The position numbers and the translations under genes were made by a program. A stretch of 64,000 nt of DNA from Bryoerythrophyllum caledonicum (taxonomy: Eukaryota > Streptophyta > Bryopsida > Pottiales > Pottiaceae): NCBI GenBank assembly GCA_963971425.1, contig OZ020519.1:7766028-7830027 (forward strand), in the 5' to 3' direction. The notes below the pieces were generated by a model. It was not told where the DNA came from and ran no database searches. It saw only the letters and a list, made by a program, of their open reading frames with translations. Shown here piece after piece: positions 1 to 11,965 of the stretch. Numbering within the stretch: the first letter of the stretch is position 1; every line of letters begins with the position of its first letter.

Positions 1-409
1 CAATCTTGCTTCCGTTTACACCAAAGATCTACTATTTAATATTAAGCTCTTCTCAGATCTAGTTTGTTACACGCTATCGCAAAGCCCTACAATAGCTCTC
101 CAATATAATCCGCTGATCCATCCGTCAATTACGGGGCACAATTATTGTTAAGCATCTTCATGTTTGGAAATATACGATCCGGAAAATCTAAAGTTGTATT
201 CATTATGTAACTACAACAAGACAATTAACAAAATTGGTAATCGGTATTCCAGCTCACTCCTTTCTTAATCCAATTTAATCTGGAAGATAAACTAGTGTCA
301 TTGTACACTCAAGCCACCAACAGGCTAGAATGGAAGCACTCTCTATAGATTTAAGTATTTCCGCCCTAATTTCACTCATTCGTAATTTATAGATTTCCAC
401 GTATGTTGC
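1..409. other. 5' flank of MULE gene, no gene seen
   Basis: AT-rich sequence with no supported gene. It may be the 5' terminal part of the Mutator-like element that follows, but I could not find a terminal inverted repeat matching the right flank, and the element may begin outside the window. Confidence 0.4.
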
Positions 410-419
410 TATATATAAG
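410..419 (+). promoter_or_regulatory. TATA-like box of the MULE transposase gene
   Basis: TATATATAAG lies 141 bp upstream of the ATG at 560, in a suitable position for a core promoter. This is motif evidence only. Confidence 0.35.
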
Positions 420-559
420 AAAATATATTCTCTCAGTAATCAATTCTTTACCAGTTCAGTATTTGAACAAGCACAACAAGCTAGTTCTTACTCTCTTTCG
501 CAATTCAGTTGTCATTGCACCCCACCCTCCTTTAACACCGCCTCTGATAGTCGTTGTGC

Positions 560-3500
560 ATGGCGTCTCTTACTTCTCATCAAGGCGGTGCTCCATTTGT
601 CGTGCCCATTGGCGACAATGGCACAGTCAGTATCTCCGAGTCAATGCTATGTGTTCGTTTTGGTTATCGGGCTGGCACAGTCCACATTGAACAAGAGGTC
701 TATGATAGCAAAGGTATTCATGAGCAGTCCATTTATCAAGTGAAAGACAGTGACATTGGAGGATTTTTTTGGAGCTTGTGTCGTGGTTCATTCAAAGTAT
801 TTGGTGTTACAGATGTTCAATTCGCCGCTCATGCGTCCGTAGCCGTCATGACTCCTCCGACCGATTCTGGTGATACCGTACTCGTGCCCGGTTTAGGCAC
901 TAGGTCTAACCCAAGCGTCCATGTCCTTAGCGATACAGAGGAAGATGAACTATCTGATGTGAACCTTGCAGAGTCAAAGATCCCATGGACCTCAGCTCAT
1001 GAATTAGGTACTCGTACTAATACTAAACTGGTTCCATCATATGCTCAAGCATCTCCGTCTTATTCCTCAGGTAAGCCCCCCGTTTATCCTGGCTCGCGCA
1101 ACGTCAGGAGCATACTAATTCATGTACGGCATACATGTAATAGGAAAGGGTCCAGGTCTGAGTTGTCTAGAATTGATATTGATAGTTTCGATTTGAAACA
1201 TGTTAAGTATTTGCCTCCAAAGTATGATGGGGACGTGGTATTTGAACTTCCACCGCTCCCAGAGGGTATTCCTACACAGTACGGAGGGGGCCTAGATGGA
1301 ATGAGTAAACAGCACGATGGTCACACGTGGTGCAAGACAATGACTACAAATATCAAGAACGATTTTGGTCTGACGTATCGAAAATCTGTATATACGGGGC
1401 ATCTACAGTGCCCTAACATCAGTTGTGATTATCAGTCACGAAACGGTGGGCGCTCAAATCAGACCGAGTGGAGCGGGTTCGCGTTCACTCCATTTTCAGT
1501 GAAGGGAGCACCATCCGAGAAATCTACGCTCTCATGTAAGGTTTGCCAAACCCCTCCAATTTGTCTTGCTCTTTGTGATGCACGTATATACTACGTGACA
1601 TCTATCGATCACGATCGGACGCGCGCTGCAATTCATTTAGGTCATCATCTTCATCCTATCTCGAAAGGTGTAGATCAAGATGCCATGGACGTCATGCACG
1701 ATTGCGTAGCAAAAGAAGTCCAACGTACGCCCAAGGCTACTAATTCTGCAATTGTCATGGCCGCGAGCAAGAATTTCCTCTCCGACTACCTGATCCGTCC
1801 ACAGTCTAACTTGCCCAACCTTGAAGAAGCATCTTTGGATGCTGTCCTCGATCAATTCGAGACCCTTTCGTCTCCGAATATAAGGAATCTAGTGTCCACG
1901 TGCAAGAGGTTCTACAGTGGTGGGAAGGGTGTAATGGACAACATCATGGAGCTGAAAGAGTCGTCGAAATTCGTGTTCATTCACGAAAACAAGTTTTCCG
2001 GCCAGTCTCAAGGTAAAGTATTCCTTTTCAAAATGTCTGTCGACCAATGTGGAAGTGGGGTAGACCTCGTTAGGCGTATGCAACCCGGAAATGACCTTGA
2101 AGATTGTTGGTTGATGTTTGATCATGTCAAACGGGTCAAGGATTGGACTACCATGGCATGTCATGTGTACGACAGCAAGTAATGTAAGGTAATGACAATC
2201 GCCATGTGCGATATGCAATCCGAGGATGCTCAAGCACAGCAGTTGTTCTGGGAGAATCTAAATGATACAATGAGACAACATGGCCTAGAAGATGTGAACT
2301 TCAAAGGCTTCATGGCTGACAGTGCTGGTGCGAATTGGCATGCCGTTCGACGAGTTTATGGCAGTGGCGACAAGGACAAGCCCATGGATAATAGGGAACG
2401 AACATGTTTATTCCATTGGACAAAGTGTCTTCAGCGTGCTACCTCTAGAAGTATTCTTCCAGGCTTCCAAGAGCAACACATTGCCCTATGCAAAATCTGG
2501 AAAAATGCGAAGACCCATGACGAGGCTGAAGCTCAGTACAACGTCATTCGAGCGTGGTGGTTGTCCTCTGGTGCCACTACCGAAATCGGACGTCGTTCTC
2601 TCGAGGATTGGATGGCATTTTGGCACTTCCGTTATCGACAATGGGGCGGCGCAATGCAGCTTGTAAGTGTATTTCAGGCTTTATATTGTTGACATTCCAA
2701 TAGATTCTTCAGTGTTATCAGCTCCTATTCATTGAAAAATGTTGCTTTTCCTCAGGATCTCACGCTTGACGAGAGGGCTGACATGCCTTCCTGTAACCTT
2801 GCCGAAACAGTCCACAATCGTTGGCTCCAACAATCCGGAAACACAATGACGTGTCTATACGCAGCAACCGTAGACGACCTCATCCGTGCTTTTATGCAGA
2901 TTACTTCGTATCGAGCATGGTTGAAGGGCGGTGCGTCGGGAAAAGGTCCGGACAAAGGTACGCTTCGGTTGCGTTCCGCACAACGTTTGGGTGATCCTAA
3001 ACTCATAGCTGATGCTGTTAGGAACTTCCCCGGAGCTGAGGACTTACTAACTAGGACATGCGGCTTAGAAGGTGCGGAGGTTTTTGGATCCACGAAGCGC
3101 AAGCTTGACATGCCACCCGGGTTGTCCCACGATTCGCACAGGTCCGATACGGTGAACTATTCAATTCCCCGTGATGGTAAAAGGGTGACTCGGGCTCGCA
3201 TCGAAGACGCCCTTGGAGGACAAGACTCTGGTGTCCAACATACAACCTCCGTTCTCGAATCAGACTGTGATCCGTCTAAGTGGCACATTGCTCGGCTCCC
3301 CAAAAAGTCAGCTCGAAAATGCCAAGCATTGCAGGCTGACAGTGGTGAGCCTTGCAACACCAAAGTTTCACGTGGAAGTCATGGAACTCCTGCCCCCACT
3401 TATTCGGGTATGAAGAAGGATTACAGATCACCCCGTAATGTTACTGCGGAGTTCTGGTTTTGTCCAGATGATGTAGGCCGCTGTGTAAAGGGGTCGAAGA

Positions 3501-4123
3501 AAGCGTTTGTGATGGATTGGCCATCAGTTCCAATATCGTGGCCTGTGAAACTTGGCACCAATTTGACTGTGCATGAGGTTTTAGCATTGGAGGAAGCAGG
3601 TTTCCAATTGCAACAGCGTGGGGCTCTTTCACCACGACGACAATTCCAAGTGTCTATGGACATGCCGCTTCCACGATCTCACTTCCCCATTCCAGCAAAT
3701 CCGAATTCTCACCACAGCTTTCGGAATGGCTACGCAATTCGTAGGACAACAGATGCTCCCACAATTGACCAACGCAACAAGTGGTCAAGCGCAGCTCTTA
3801 TGAATAACTGCTACGTCTCGAATCTGTTAGCCATACCGTATCCGGGATGGGGATGCGTTATCACTCTTGACACGGGGAAGGACAAGTCTTATTGCGTCAC
3901 GTTTACAGACCTCCTAGGATGTTCATGTCCAGATTTTTTGAAGATGCAATCCGAAGCGTTGGGAAAGAAGGGGCAATGGAAGTATTGCAAGCATGTGTAT
4001 TACGTCTTACGTTATCTATGTAAGATGGATTACAAAGAGGACCTGTTCATGCATGCTCCAAGCTACAGCTTTAACGAAGTTATGCGCATTCTCGAGCTTG
4101 CTAACATCACTAAACGAGCGTGA
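560..4123 (+). pseudogene. Mutator-like (MULE) transposase, one in-frame stop
   Basis: Transposase of a Mutator-like DNA element, about 1156 residues. ATG at 560 is preferred over an in-frame TTG two codons upstream. Residues about 250-375 hold a zinc-binding module (CPNISC, then paired CxxC cysteines, ending HLGHHLH) of the GCM/WRKY-like kind found N-terminal in many MULEs. A MULE-type core follows, with acidic residues in WLMFDHVKR and FMADSAGANW. Near the C-terminus a SWIM zinc finger reads CSCPDF then CKHVYY. One intron is clear: 2663-2755, GTAAGT to TCCTCAG, phase 0. The reading frame is interrupted by a single TAA at 2180-2182, between VYDSK and CKVMTIAMCDM, inside a conserved block. 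Everything else is open to the TGA at 4121. The element is therefore probably recently inactivated, or relies on readthrough or another copy. Terminal inverted repeats were not found. The family call is firm; activity is not claimed. Confidence 0.82.
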
Positions 4124-5492
4124 GGAAGGCATCGCAACCAGAATTATTAATATCTCTTGAATGCTCAAGAGGTCGTCATCTATACATCCTCGGTCCGTAC
4201 CTGATTACATGACTGTAGCTGATGGTCATGAATTAGTTTAATATGTTATTATATTCCGTTATATTATTCTGAGCAGTAGAATCCTGTACTTAGCGTGTTC
4301 TATGGTTTAAGGTGACGATTTTATACATAAGTCATTAGAAATCGCCTATGCCAATATTCTGGGAATTGTCCTGGCGATTTGTGCGAATGATATGCATGGA
4401 AGGCAAAGGTGACTTTCGTGCATTTCGTAGTAAACATTTTCCCTCTCATGTAATTCGAATTTGGTACCGATTTAATACCAGTGAAATATCCACTTAATAC
4501 CTAGGTGATTCCCGTTGATTCTGAAGATCAATATTATTATAAATTAGCAAGTACGGTCAAAAATTGTCCGCTTCGTATGATATTCTACCACAATGCGTAA
4601 ACCCTATACCTAAGTAAATATGTGCTTTTCATTCCAATATGGCACTTTACAAATTGTAGGAGCTTCATGGGAAAAAATTATGATACACCTTTCAACTAAA
4701 ACAGGGGACTCTAAAAAACCGAATTAAAGAAAAAAACATGCAATTTCGCAGTACACCACGGCTATAGGGTAGTTTCTAAAATTAGAAATTTATGGAAAAT
4801 ATGTCACCAAAATGGGATGATCTGCTGAAAAAATCACTAATTTCACTTTTTCCCCAAAAAAATGACCAAAAAAATCCAGATTTCAGGATTTTTTATGCTC
4901 ACCGCTCACCGCTCGCTGCTCACCGCTCACAAGATAGCGTCGCTGTTGCACCTTCTAGGAATCACTTGGTAACCCCTCTTCAACTCACCCGTGAAGTTTG
5001 GCCTTCCAGATGCCACATTTGCCACCTTATCAGAGCCCTCATCATTTCCCTATTCATGACCTCTACGATCCTTGTTGCGTGGTCTTGCTGCCACGTCGGA
5101 TGTGAAGTGGCAAACCAGGTCGTGAAGCGACTGTACGAGGCATGTTGGGTTGAGGCACGATGCCCTCCATCATTCCCTCCATTCTTCTCAGGCTCGCTAC
5201 ACATCACTGACTTTTGCGGTTTAGGATGCATATTACGTGGATGCATTGAAGATGCCTTTACCTCCTCTTTCATCATCTCGCTCTCCTCTCCTTCTTGCAC
5301 TCTCACAATCACCTTCTGTGGGTGCAATTGCAGGCGGTGCTAGGACCTTGTTTGACAATGAGAACCTACCCAGTATGGGCCACTTGCATGTCTATCACTT
5401 GTATTGTCTTGCTCCAACCCCGAAGCCGGTGATGAAGATAATATCCGAAAACTTCTCATTTTTGTGATGTTCAGCATATCACCATCTTTCAA
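4124..5492. other. Intergenic, decayed repeats
   Basis: No convincing gene. Positions 4480-4600 are similar to 30680-30830, sharing a taCTAGGTGATnCCC block followed by a gcaagt...tcAAAA block, so this is a dispersed repeat. 4880-4940 contains short direct repeats of gctcaccgctc. The open frames at 4792-5343 on either strand have no family resemblance. Confidence 0.45.
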
Positions 5493-5666
5493 CACTTCAA
5501 AAAAATAGGGTGTTTAGCAATGTTTTGAAAAATTCCTAAGCAACGCCTAGGGGCTTGCTTTTTAAAGAAGCAATAGATGTAGCGTGGTTTTATGTACAAA
5601 GAAAGCCCCTAGGCGTTGCTAAGGAATTTTACAAAATGTTGCAAAACACCATGTTTTCTTGTAGTG
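5493..5666. mobile_element. CACTA-ended foldback MITE, 174 bp
   Basis: The left end begins CACTTCAAAAAAATAG and the right end is the complement of CACTACAAGAAAACAT. The two arms, about 68 bp each, can pair across a loop of roughly 36 nt. The core, with AGCAACGCCTAGGGGCTT in each arm, is nearly perfect. Three-base flanks are caa and cga, a weak match to the 3-bp duplication of CACTA elements. It has no coding capacity. Such a long hairpin would form double-stranded RNA if transcribed. Confidence 0.65.
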
Positions 5667-5713
5667 CGATTGAGGCCTCGGGTGTCATGTCACGAGGATG
5701 GACCCTTACTTAA

Positions 5714-6010
5714 GATAAGCCTCCCCATAACCAACAGAAATCCATAGCCAACGCCTATAAAATTGGGGGATATCCAACCCTCTTCCATCCCATTACCACC
5801 AACTCAGCTCCAAATGGAGATTTGTTATTAGTCAAGTCACTGGACGAGGCTATTTTGCGAGCATAGAGATGCGAGCGGAGAGCAGCGAGCCTTGGTTTGC
5901 GAGTCTAAAGCGCAAAAAGTAGAGAGTTTTAAGGAAAAAGTAAAAGTTTCTTAAATTATTTTAAAGAAAAGAACTAAATTTAGTACATTACTGGCCCTAT
6001 TACCGTGGAG
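5714..6010 (+). repeat. TTAA-flanked repeat family, copy A
   Basis: Starts just after TTAA with GATAAGCCTCCCCATAACC and contains the family's conserved internal text (attgggg..tatccaaccc, then ccaactcagctccaaatgg). Its distal part (cctattaccgtggagtaggtgcct) matches, in inverse, the start of the copy at 12830-13337. The right boundary is not sharp. Confidence 0.5.
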
Positions 6011-8639
6011 TAGGTGCCTGACACATCAAACAAGCCAAAATAGTTTTCTACAATAAAAGGATTTTAAGAAGAAAAAAGTGCAAGTCATCAAGAGGAAGGC
6101 CTATGACCGTGGTGATAAAGTTATCCAATTATGGGAATTTATGATTTCTATTGTTGAGAAGATAAAGAAGAAGTAAAGATAAATGGGTAGAAAATGAGGG
6201 AGCAGACAGAATGTTGGTAGCATGAACACAACTGAGGTGGATAAATAAAATGATAGTGAGAAGCACTGTTATGGAGAGACATTGACTGGTATCGATAAGG
6301 GAGTTCATGTAGGGAAATGGTGAGAATCAAGGAGAGTGAGAGGGTAACAGATTAAAGATGGAAAGGGTTAGTTCAAAGTAGAGATACGGTTTAGAGGAAG
6401 ATTGATAGAGATTGAGTTAGGACATAATGTTTGTGAGAGGGACAACGAGGGTCCGAGGGGTACAGAGAGGAGTAGGGAGACCTAAAACAATTCTACAGGT
6501 ATAGAACACATGTGCACTAAATATTCATTCCATCATTTTCATGTGATATATAAGAAAGTGCTCATGAAGAAAATGTTGACGTTGCCCTTTTAGTCTCACT
6601 ACAATTTTCATAGAAGTAAAAGAAAATAGTACCATGTAGAGTTTTGAAGTATATTTAAGCACCGTAGTGTTTTAGAAGCAAAATCCAAAGGACTCATTTA
6701 ATCTCATTCTACGTGAAACTAGAAGTGTGCACTGTGACATCTAGGTCGTGGTCAAATCCACAAATTATGGTAAATATGTAGTGGAGGTGCTTGTAGTAGG
6801 TCCACGCACCAAACATCCCAATTGACTTCTTTGACATCTCTGTGAAAGATAGAGAGTCACAGTACGGGAACCAGCCAATTGTCAATATATAGCATGAAAC
6901 CTTTGAAATGCTACTGGATTGTAAAGTAATATTGTAGCCATGAAGGCCGTTCCAGAAGGATGTTGCAGATCTTTGCACCTATTGATAGTAGAGAGGCAGA
7001 ACTATTATGGTGTTTAGTAGTTGGAGCTTTAGGATTCCTACGAATGTTCTTTCTAAATCTCTTGGTAGAGTAGTCCAAAGGGTTAGAAGGAGGAGGATGA
7101 TTTGCAAGGTTCAGTGAAACGCCTCGGCCAAACAGCTTCGCTTCATACATCTCCACACACTTGGCAAGTCTAAACCTACCACATTTGAAAGCAAGTATCT
7201 TGGACTTGCTAAGGTTAGTGCCCATCTTCACCAGCGAGACGTCTAGGACAAGGGGTTTTGAAACCACCTACGGTCATTGAGGGCTGTGGACACAACAATG
7301 GATATCGTTTCTGCAGAAGAACTACATCTTTTCTAGTTTGGTCTATTTGTAATTTTCCATAAGGCTAGTATAAGTTGGAGTAGCCGTAGGTCGCCCGTTT
7401 TGAACAATCCTTGCTATACATTTTTTAATGCCATGCATGGCAAAGCAAGCTTTTGTTGAGGTCCTAAAAAGTCATGTAATGTGCCATTGCTCTTTGTAAC
7501 AATCAATCTCTTCAGCAGATTTGATAATCTGCACAAGGGACGAAGAAGGCGGATTCAACAAAATCAACCTCGGCTAAAAGAGGCTTGTTTTAGAGGGCGT
7601 ATTTGAGTCATAGGATGTGAGATCTTTAGATTATTATGCTGTCTTGTAAGCCGTAGACGAGAAAATTTGATCTTGTCTCGGCCATGGGAGTCAAATTCAA
7701 AACCACAAGGGAGTTCCGCTCTCTGATTCTACAAAGTAAATTCTTCTTGACGTTCCAAGTGAGGATCGGATGTGCAGAATTTGTCTGCACTAGACATTGT
7801 GGCAAGGTCACACAAAAACTCTTTGCATTTCTAGTGCGCTAAGCAATACGATTGACAATACAAAGTCGGGGTTCTTCTTTGTTAGGACCAGCTCCCGGCT
7901 TCTCATCCTTGAGAAATTGCTAGTAAACAACAACCTACATGAATGCGCAACCATGTCATCAACATTGGCGACTTGCAGATTTATTTTTTTAGATAATAAA
8001 ACTTCTTCATGTAAGACTCTTTGTCAATATACATGACGACATTTCCACCAGCTTAGCATCGGTCAAAACCTTACATGAAGAACTTTTATTTGCAATGACT
8101 TGACAGGTGAAGTTAGAAGTACAGACAAAGATCCAAAGTGATTACAGTAATATAGGAAAAGACATGGTAGAGCGTGTTCAATGTTGGCAATGCTTGAGGA
8201 CTAGGACCAATCAAAATCATTTGCCACCATCATGGATGAATGCTATATCATACCGAGCTCTTCTAGGCAGCCGACATTGGCTTTGTAGAAAGCTCCAATG
8301 GAGATAGTATATTATATAAAGAAAATTGAAGACTATACTCCTGAAAGCTTTGATGGAGCAAAGACCGTAGGCAAAAACGTTGCGAATGCTGGCTACGTTC
8401 AATTGGAAAAACAAAGGACAATTGTAGTACCCTGAATAGGCAGCCGATATCGGCGGCCTACAATCAGGGTAGGGGAAAATTCAGGGAAATGAAAACTCCC
8501 AAAAGATTAGGGAAAAAACAAAAAAACATAATTAAAAAGTGCACTGGCAATGTTGGCAGTGCATCATCGTGGAACAAAAAGGGAAATTAATGATAGAATA
8601 GATTGCACTACCGATGTCAACGGACATACAATTTTGACC
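6011..8639. other. Intergenic, unrecognised decayed sequence
   Basis: Nothing recognisable as a gene. Short minus-strand open frames (6911-7267 and 7626-7811) have some coding-like text but match no family I know, and are probably fragments of an old element. The motif GCCGAC/ATATTGGC first appears near 8268 and 8440 and recurs through the next 4 kb. Confidence 0.4.
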
Positions 8640-9860
8640 TTACTTGACGGAAGATATTTTTTTAATGGTTCAAAGAATCTCTAGAAGAGGTCTTCTACAT
8701 CAATATTTTTTTTAAGGGCCCTTCATATATGTAGAAAGGGAATTTTCAAAAGGGTATTGCCATCAATAGTAACGCCATATTGGTTATATTGAGACTTTTC
8801 ATAGTCTCAATTTAATGTTGATCTTATATTAGTAATCGATTTCTCCATTAATCTTACATTTTTAATTGAAATTTTTTTATAAGTGGGATGTTTATCCTCG
8901 ACTCGAGGATAATCTATAATTAGAAAGTCAATACAATGCATGAATTAGCTCAAAATAGGTGCTGAAATTATAGGCAAAAAGTCTCAAAACTCTCAAATTG
9001 TCTCAAAATAATGAATATGACCATTAATCCTCTAGAGGGGCCTTACAATATTTTAAAAGGGTATTTTTAATGCGGATGGCGACATTAGCAACCTTGAAGA
9101 GGGCCCTCACATTGTTTAGAAAGGAAACCTCTATAAAGGGTGTTGACATCAGCATACCTCTAAAAAGACCCTCCAATATATAAAATAGAACCTCTAGGAG
9201 AGACGTTGACATTAAAATCCAACTACATGGTCCATTATATTTATTAATGGAACCCTAGAAAGGGATGCCAATATCGGGACTCCTCTAGAAGGCCCTTCTG
9301 AAGTATAGAAAGGGAACCTCCAAAAGAGGTGCCGACATCACCACCCCTCAAAAGGACTCCTTATATGTACTTAAAGGGAACCTCCAAAAGGGGAGCCGAC
9401 ATCGGCTGCCTCTCAACTATGCAACCACGCTCTAGAGAATTTGAAGGGAATTCCGAAATAGTATTACACTTTATCATTGGACGTTTTACGGATGAGTTAT
9501 CAATAGATGAAGTTTTGAATCCTACAACTTCATCCGCAAATAAATCATCTGTAAATCGTCCTATGATAAATTAAAATACCATTTCGGAATTCTCTTCAAA
9601 TTCTCCAGAGCATGGTTATACAAGCAAGAGGTGGCCGATGTCCGATCCCTTTTTGGAAGTTCCCTTAAGATACATTTAAGGGGTCCTTTAAAGGGCCGCC
9701 GATGTTGGCTCGTCTATTGGAGATCCGCTTAATATACATTTAGGGATCTTTTAGAGGGCCGCCAATGTGGGCTCCTCTTTTGGATGTTTCCTTAATATAT
9801 ATTTAACATGTCTTTTTGAGGGGCGCCGATGTTGGCTCTCCTTTTGGACTCCAGTCTCAT
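8640..9860. mobile_element. Foldback-like element with tandem-repeat arms
   Basis: A central palindrome (about 9425-9612) pairs ctctagagaatttgaaggg... with its inverse ...cttcaaattctccagag, and the GAATTCCGAAAT block is present on both sides. Outside it, each arm is an array of degenerate units of about 65-85 bp containing aaagggaacctccaaaag followed by gccgacatcggc. On the left, about six units lie at 9025-9420 plus outliers near 8690-8770. On the right, three to four inverted units lie at 9630-9860. This architecture is that of Foldback-type transposons. No transposase is visible. Confidence 0.5.
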
Positions 9861-10158
9861 GTTGTTTGCCACACCTAAATTCATGAAGAAAGGTGGCTAC
9901 TAGTGCATTAGGTGGTCTTTGTATTACGTCTCATCCCGCTTCCATCTTGGTGAGTGCACGAGCATCCGGCAAATTATTGAGAAACCGCCAAAAGATCACG
10001 AGTGCCTTACAAAGCTGAACAACTTTGTGCTTCAGATAGAGTCCTTTTCATCAATCTTTGGACTTCTTTCTTTACTTTTTTTCACTTGTTGTTGTCTACA
10101 TAATTTTCCGTTGGCATCCTCTTCATTGAGAATTACTATTACTTGCAGCGCCTTGGTT
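9861..10158. other. Intergenic, no feature seen
   Basis: About 300 bp with no supported gene and no clear repeat. The short open frames here lack codon bias or any family resemblance. Confidence 0.4.
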
Positions 10159-10322
10159 TTAAGGGCGCGGATGTTGGCGGCCACTCTGCTTGTCCTCTTC
10201 CACTCAACTTGGTGTTGTTCGACTGTCTCTGTTGAGTGAAACACTATTTCCAACACTTTTGAGAGATATAGTAACTGTACCAAACACAAGTGTTGAGTGG
10301 CCGCCAACATAGGCACCCTTTA
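10159..10322. repeat. Small inverted-repeat element, about 160 bp
   Basis: ATGTTGGCGGCCACTC at 10171-10186 is perfectly inverted at 10295-10310, and weaker similarity extends about 11 bp outward on both sides. The arm sequence carries the same GCCGCCAACAT/GCCGATGTTGGC word as the foldback element upstream, so the two are probably related. Confidence 0.5.
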
Positions 10323-11358
10323 TTCAGGTGTGCGGCTGTTCGGCCTTGTACTCAACCTTCCTTCTCAGTGATGACTAATTTGCACCTTTTCCTTTCTCAT
10401 TCTGTGGTGTTTTACCTCGTCTGCAATTAAAGAAACGGACTTGAAGCGCCGCACTATCCCTTCACTGCAAACACTTTGCTTTGATTTGATTATAGCATAC
10501 GTAAAGGATGGCCTTTCCATTCATGGGATCTCTATGAATGCAACTGGTATCCTATTCTAGAACAAATATTTAGTTAAAGATGTGGATTACTTGTTCAAAT
10601 TTAAAGAGAATTTTCTCTACGAAGCAGATGCTATGTTGGTCTTTGCTTTAATGTTTTGATATCAGAACAAAAGTCTTTTCATACGTGGTGCCTATAATTT
10701 GAAAGTGCATCGGGAGTGGTAGGGAATCAATGACCTTCCTCTTTCCTCTTATGCAAACCCGGGAGTTAAGGTTAGCTTAACTATTCAATTCACATTGTCT
10801 CCTATCTTTTCTTCAATTAATTTCTAATAAGCTTCATTTCTAACTCCGTTTCTAACTCCATTTCAAATTATTTTTCAAAGTTGTTTTAATGTCAATGATT
10901 TCAAATTCTTCTCTTCATCCAAAATGCAATGGAGGGTGATTGCTCCAAAATTGCTGTAAATGAAGATCTCGTGGAATTTGAGATGGGGGTCTCGGATTCA
11001 AATGTCCTCTTCAATTATACTTTGTTTGAGTCTCAATCCATGAATTGTTCCATTCATTAGGAGGCGCCCGCGAGAAAGGGTGTATCTTCCTCCACACTCA
11101 TTGCGGCCCTTACAAAGGAGAGAGATGTGGTCCTTGACACCACCGCCACAGTTGATACGCATTGTTGCACCATGTTATCATTGTCTATTTCTAATTTTGC
11201 TTTGTTTATCCATGATGATTGTATTTTGTGACTAGGAAATTCACATTGGGTTTGCATAGCCATTGGCCATCATCATAGTAGACATCTTCAACGTCCTCAA
11301 ATTCAACCGAGGTTTTTAGCAAATTTTCAGGCCCATCAAAGTAAATCCCACCCAAGAT
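10323..11358. other. Intergenic, no intact gene
   Basis: No supported gene. The part next to the BTB fragment (11057-11358, minus) may be further decayed remains of the same gene, but no alignment to a known family can be claimed. Confidence 0.35.
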
Positions 11359-11661
11359 CTACAAAAGCACCAAGAATAATTTTAATCCGTTGATGGAAAT
11401 GTCCGGTGGATCCACCACGGAAGTTATTCCTTTACGCATCTCATGCTTGAACATTGCTTTAAATACTTGCGAGTACAAAGACAAAACCCACTTGTGTGCT
11501 TTTATTGATCTCTCAATCGCATTGAATGTCATGTCAACATTGTCTTCTACTTCCAGCTCTATCAGGATCTCGTAATTCGTCCATAATAGAAGCTCTAAAG
11601 TGCTATGAGGTCCCTCTTTTACCAACTCGGTCAAGTCCACGTTCAGCCTGGATTTTGCCAT
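11359..11661 (-). pseudogene. BTB/POZ-domain gene fragment
   Basis: About 100 residues resemble the first half of a BTB domain: an acidic lead-in (DNVDMTFNAI), then IKAHKWVLSLYSQVFKAMF and a HEMRKG...VDPPDISINGLKLFL stretch. This is the usual H-x3-L-x4-S-x-V-F-x-A-M-F pattern of substrate-adaptor BTB proteins. The second half of the domain and any partner domain (MATH, NPH3, BACK) are missing, and the frame closes right after LKLFLVLL. It is surrounded by decayed repeats. I read it as a broken gene copy; an unrecognised spliced gene is possible but less likely. Confidence 0.45.
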
Positions 11662-11812
11662 CCTAAATTACAGTCTCACTATTCTCTCCAACAGTTCTTG
11701 CCAAATTTAAATAATGTCGCCCACCTACATGTAATTTGGACACTCCTCTCGCACTACTAAATATGCACCACCTCTCTCAGCTATCTCCAAAATCACTCTT
11801 GTTGTATCTCTT

Positions 11813-11965
11813 TTCTCCTTCCATTGTTTTGTTCTTGCCATTTTTCCTCTCTCCTTCCATTATTTTATTCTTGCAATTCCTCCTCTCTCCTCCGATTGTT
11901 TTATTCTTGCCGTTTTTTTTCTCTCCTCCCATTGTTTTATTCTTGTCGTTCCTTCCCTCTCCTCT
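11813..11965 (+). repeat. Pyrimidine-rich tandem repeat, about 36-bp unit, 4 copies
   Basis: The unit reads tctctcctcccattgttt followed by tattcttgccgttttt, with small changes from copy to copy. It is non-coding minisatellite DNA; the open frames across it on both strands follow from the repetition. Confidence 0.6.

Noticed and set aside
554-559. TTG at 554 as start of the MULE ORF
   Set aside because: An ATG two codons later (560) is in frame with a better context and leaves all domains intact.
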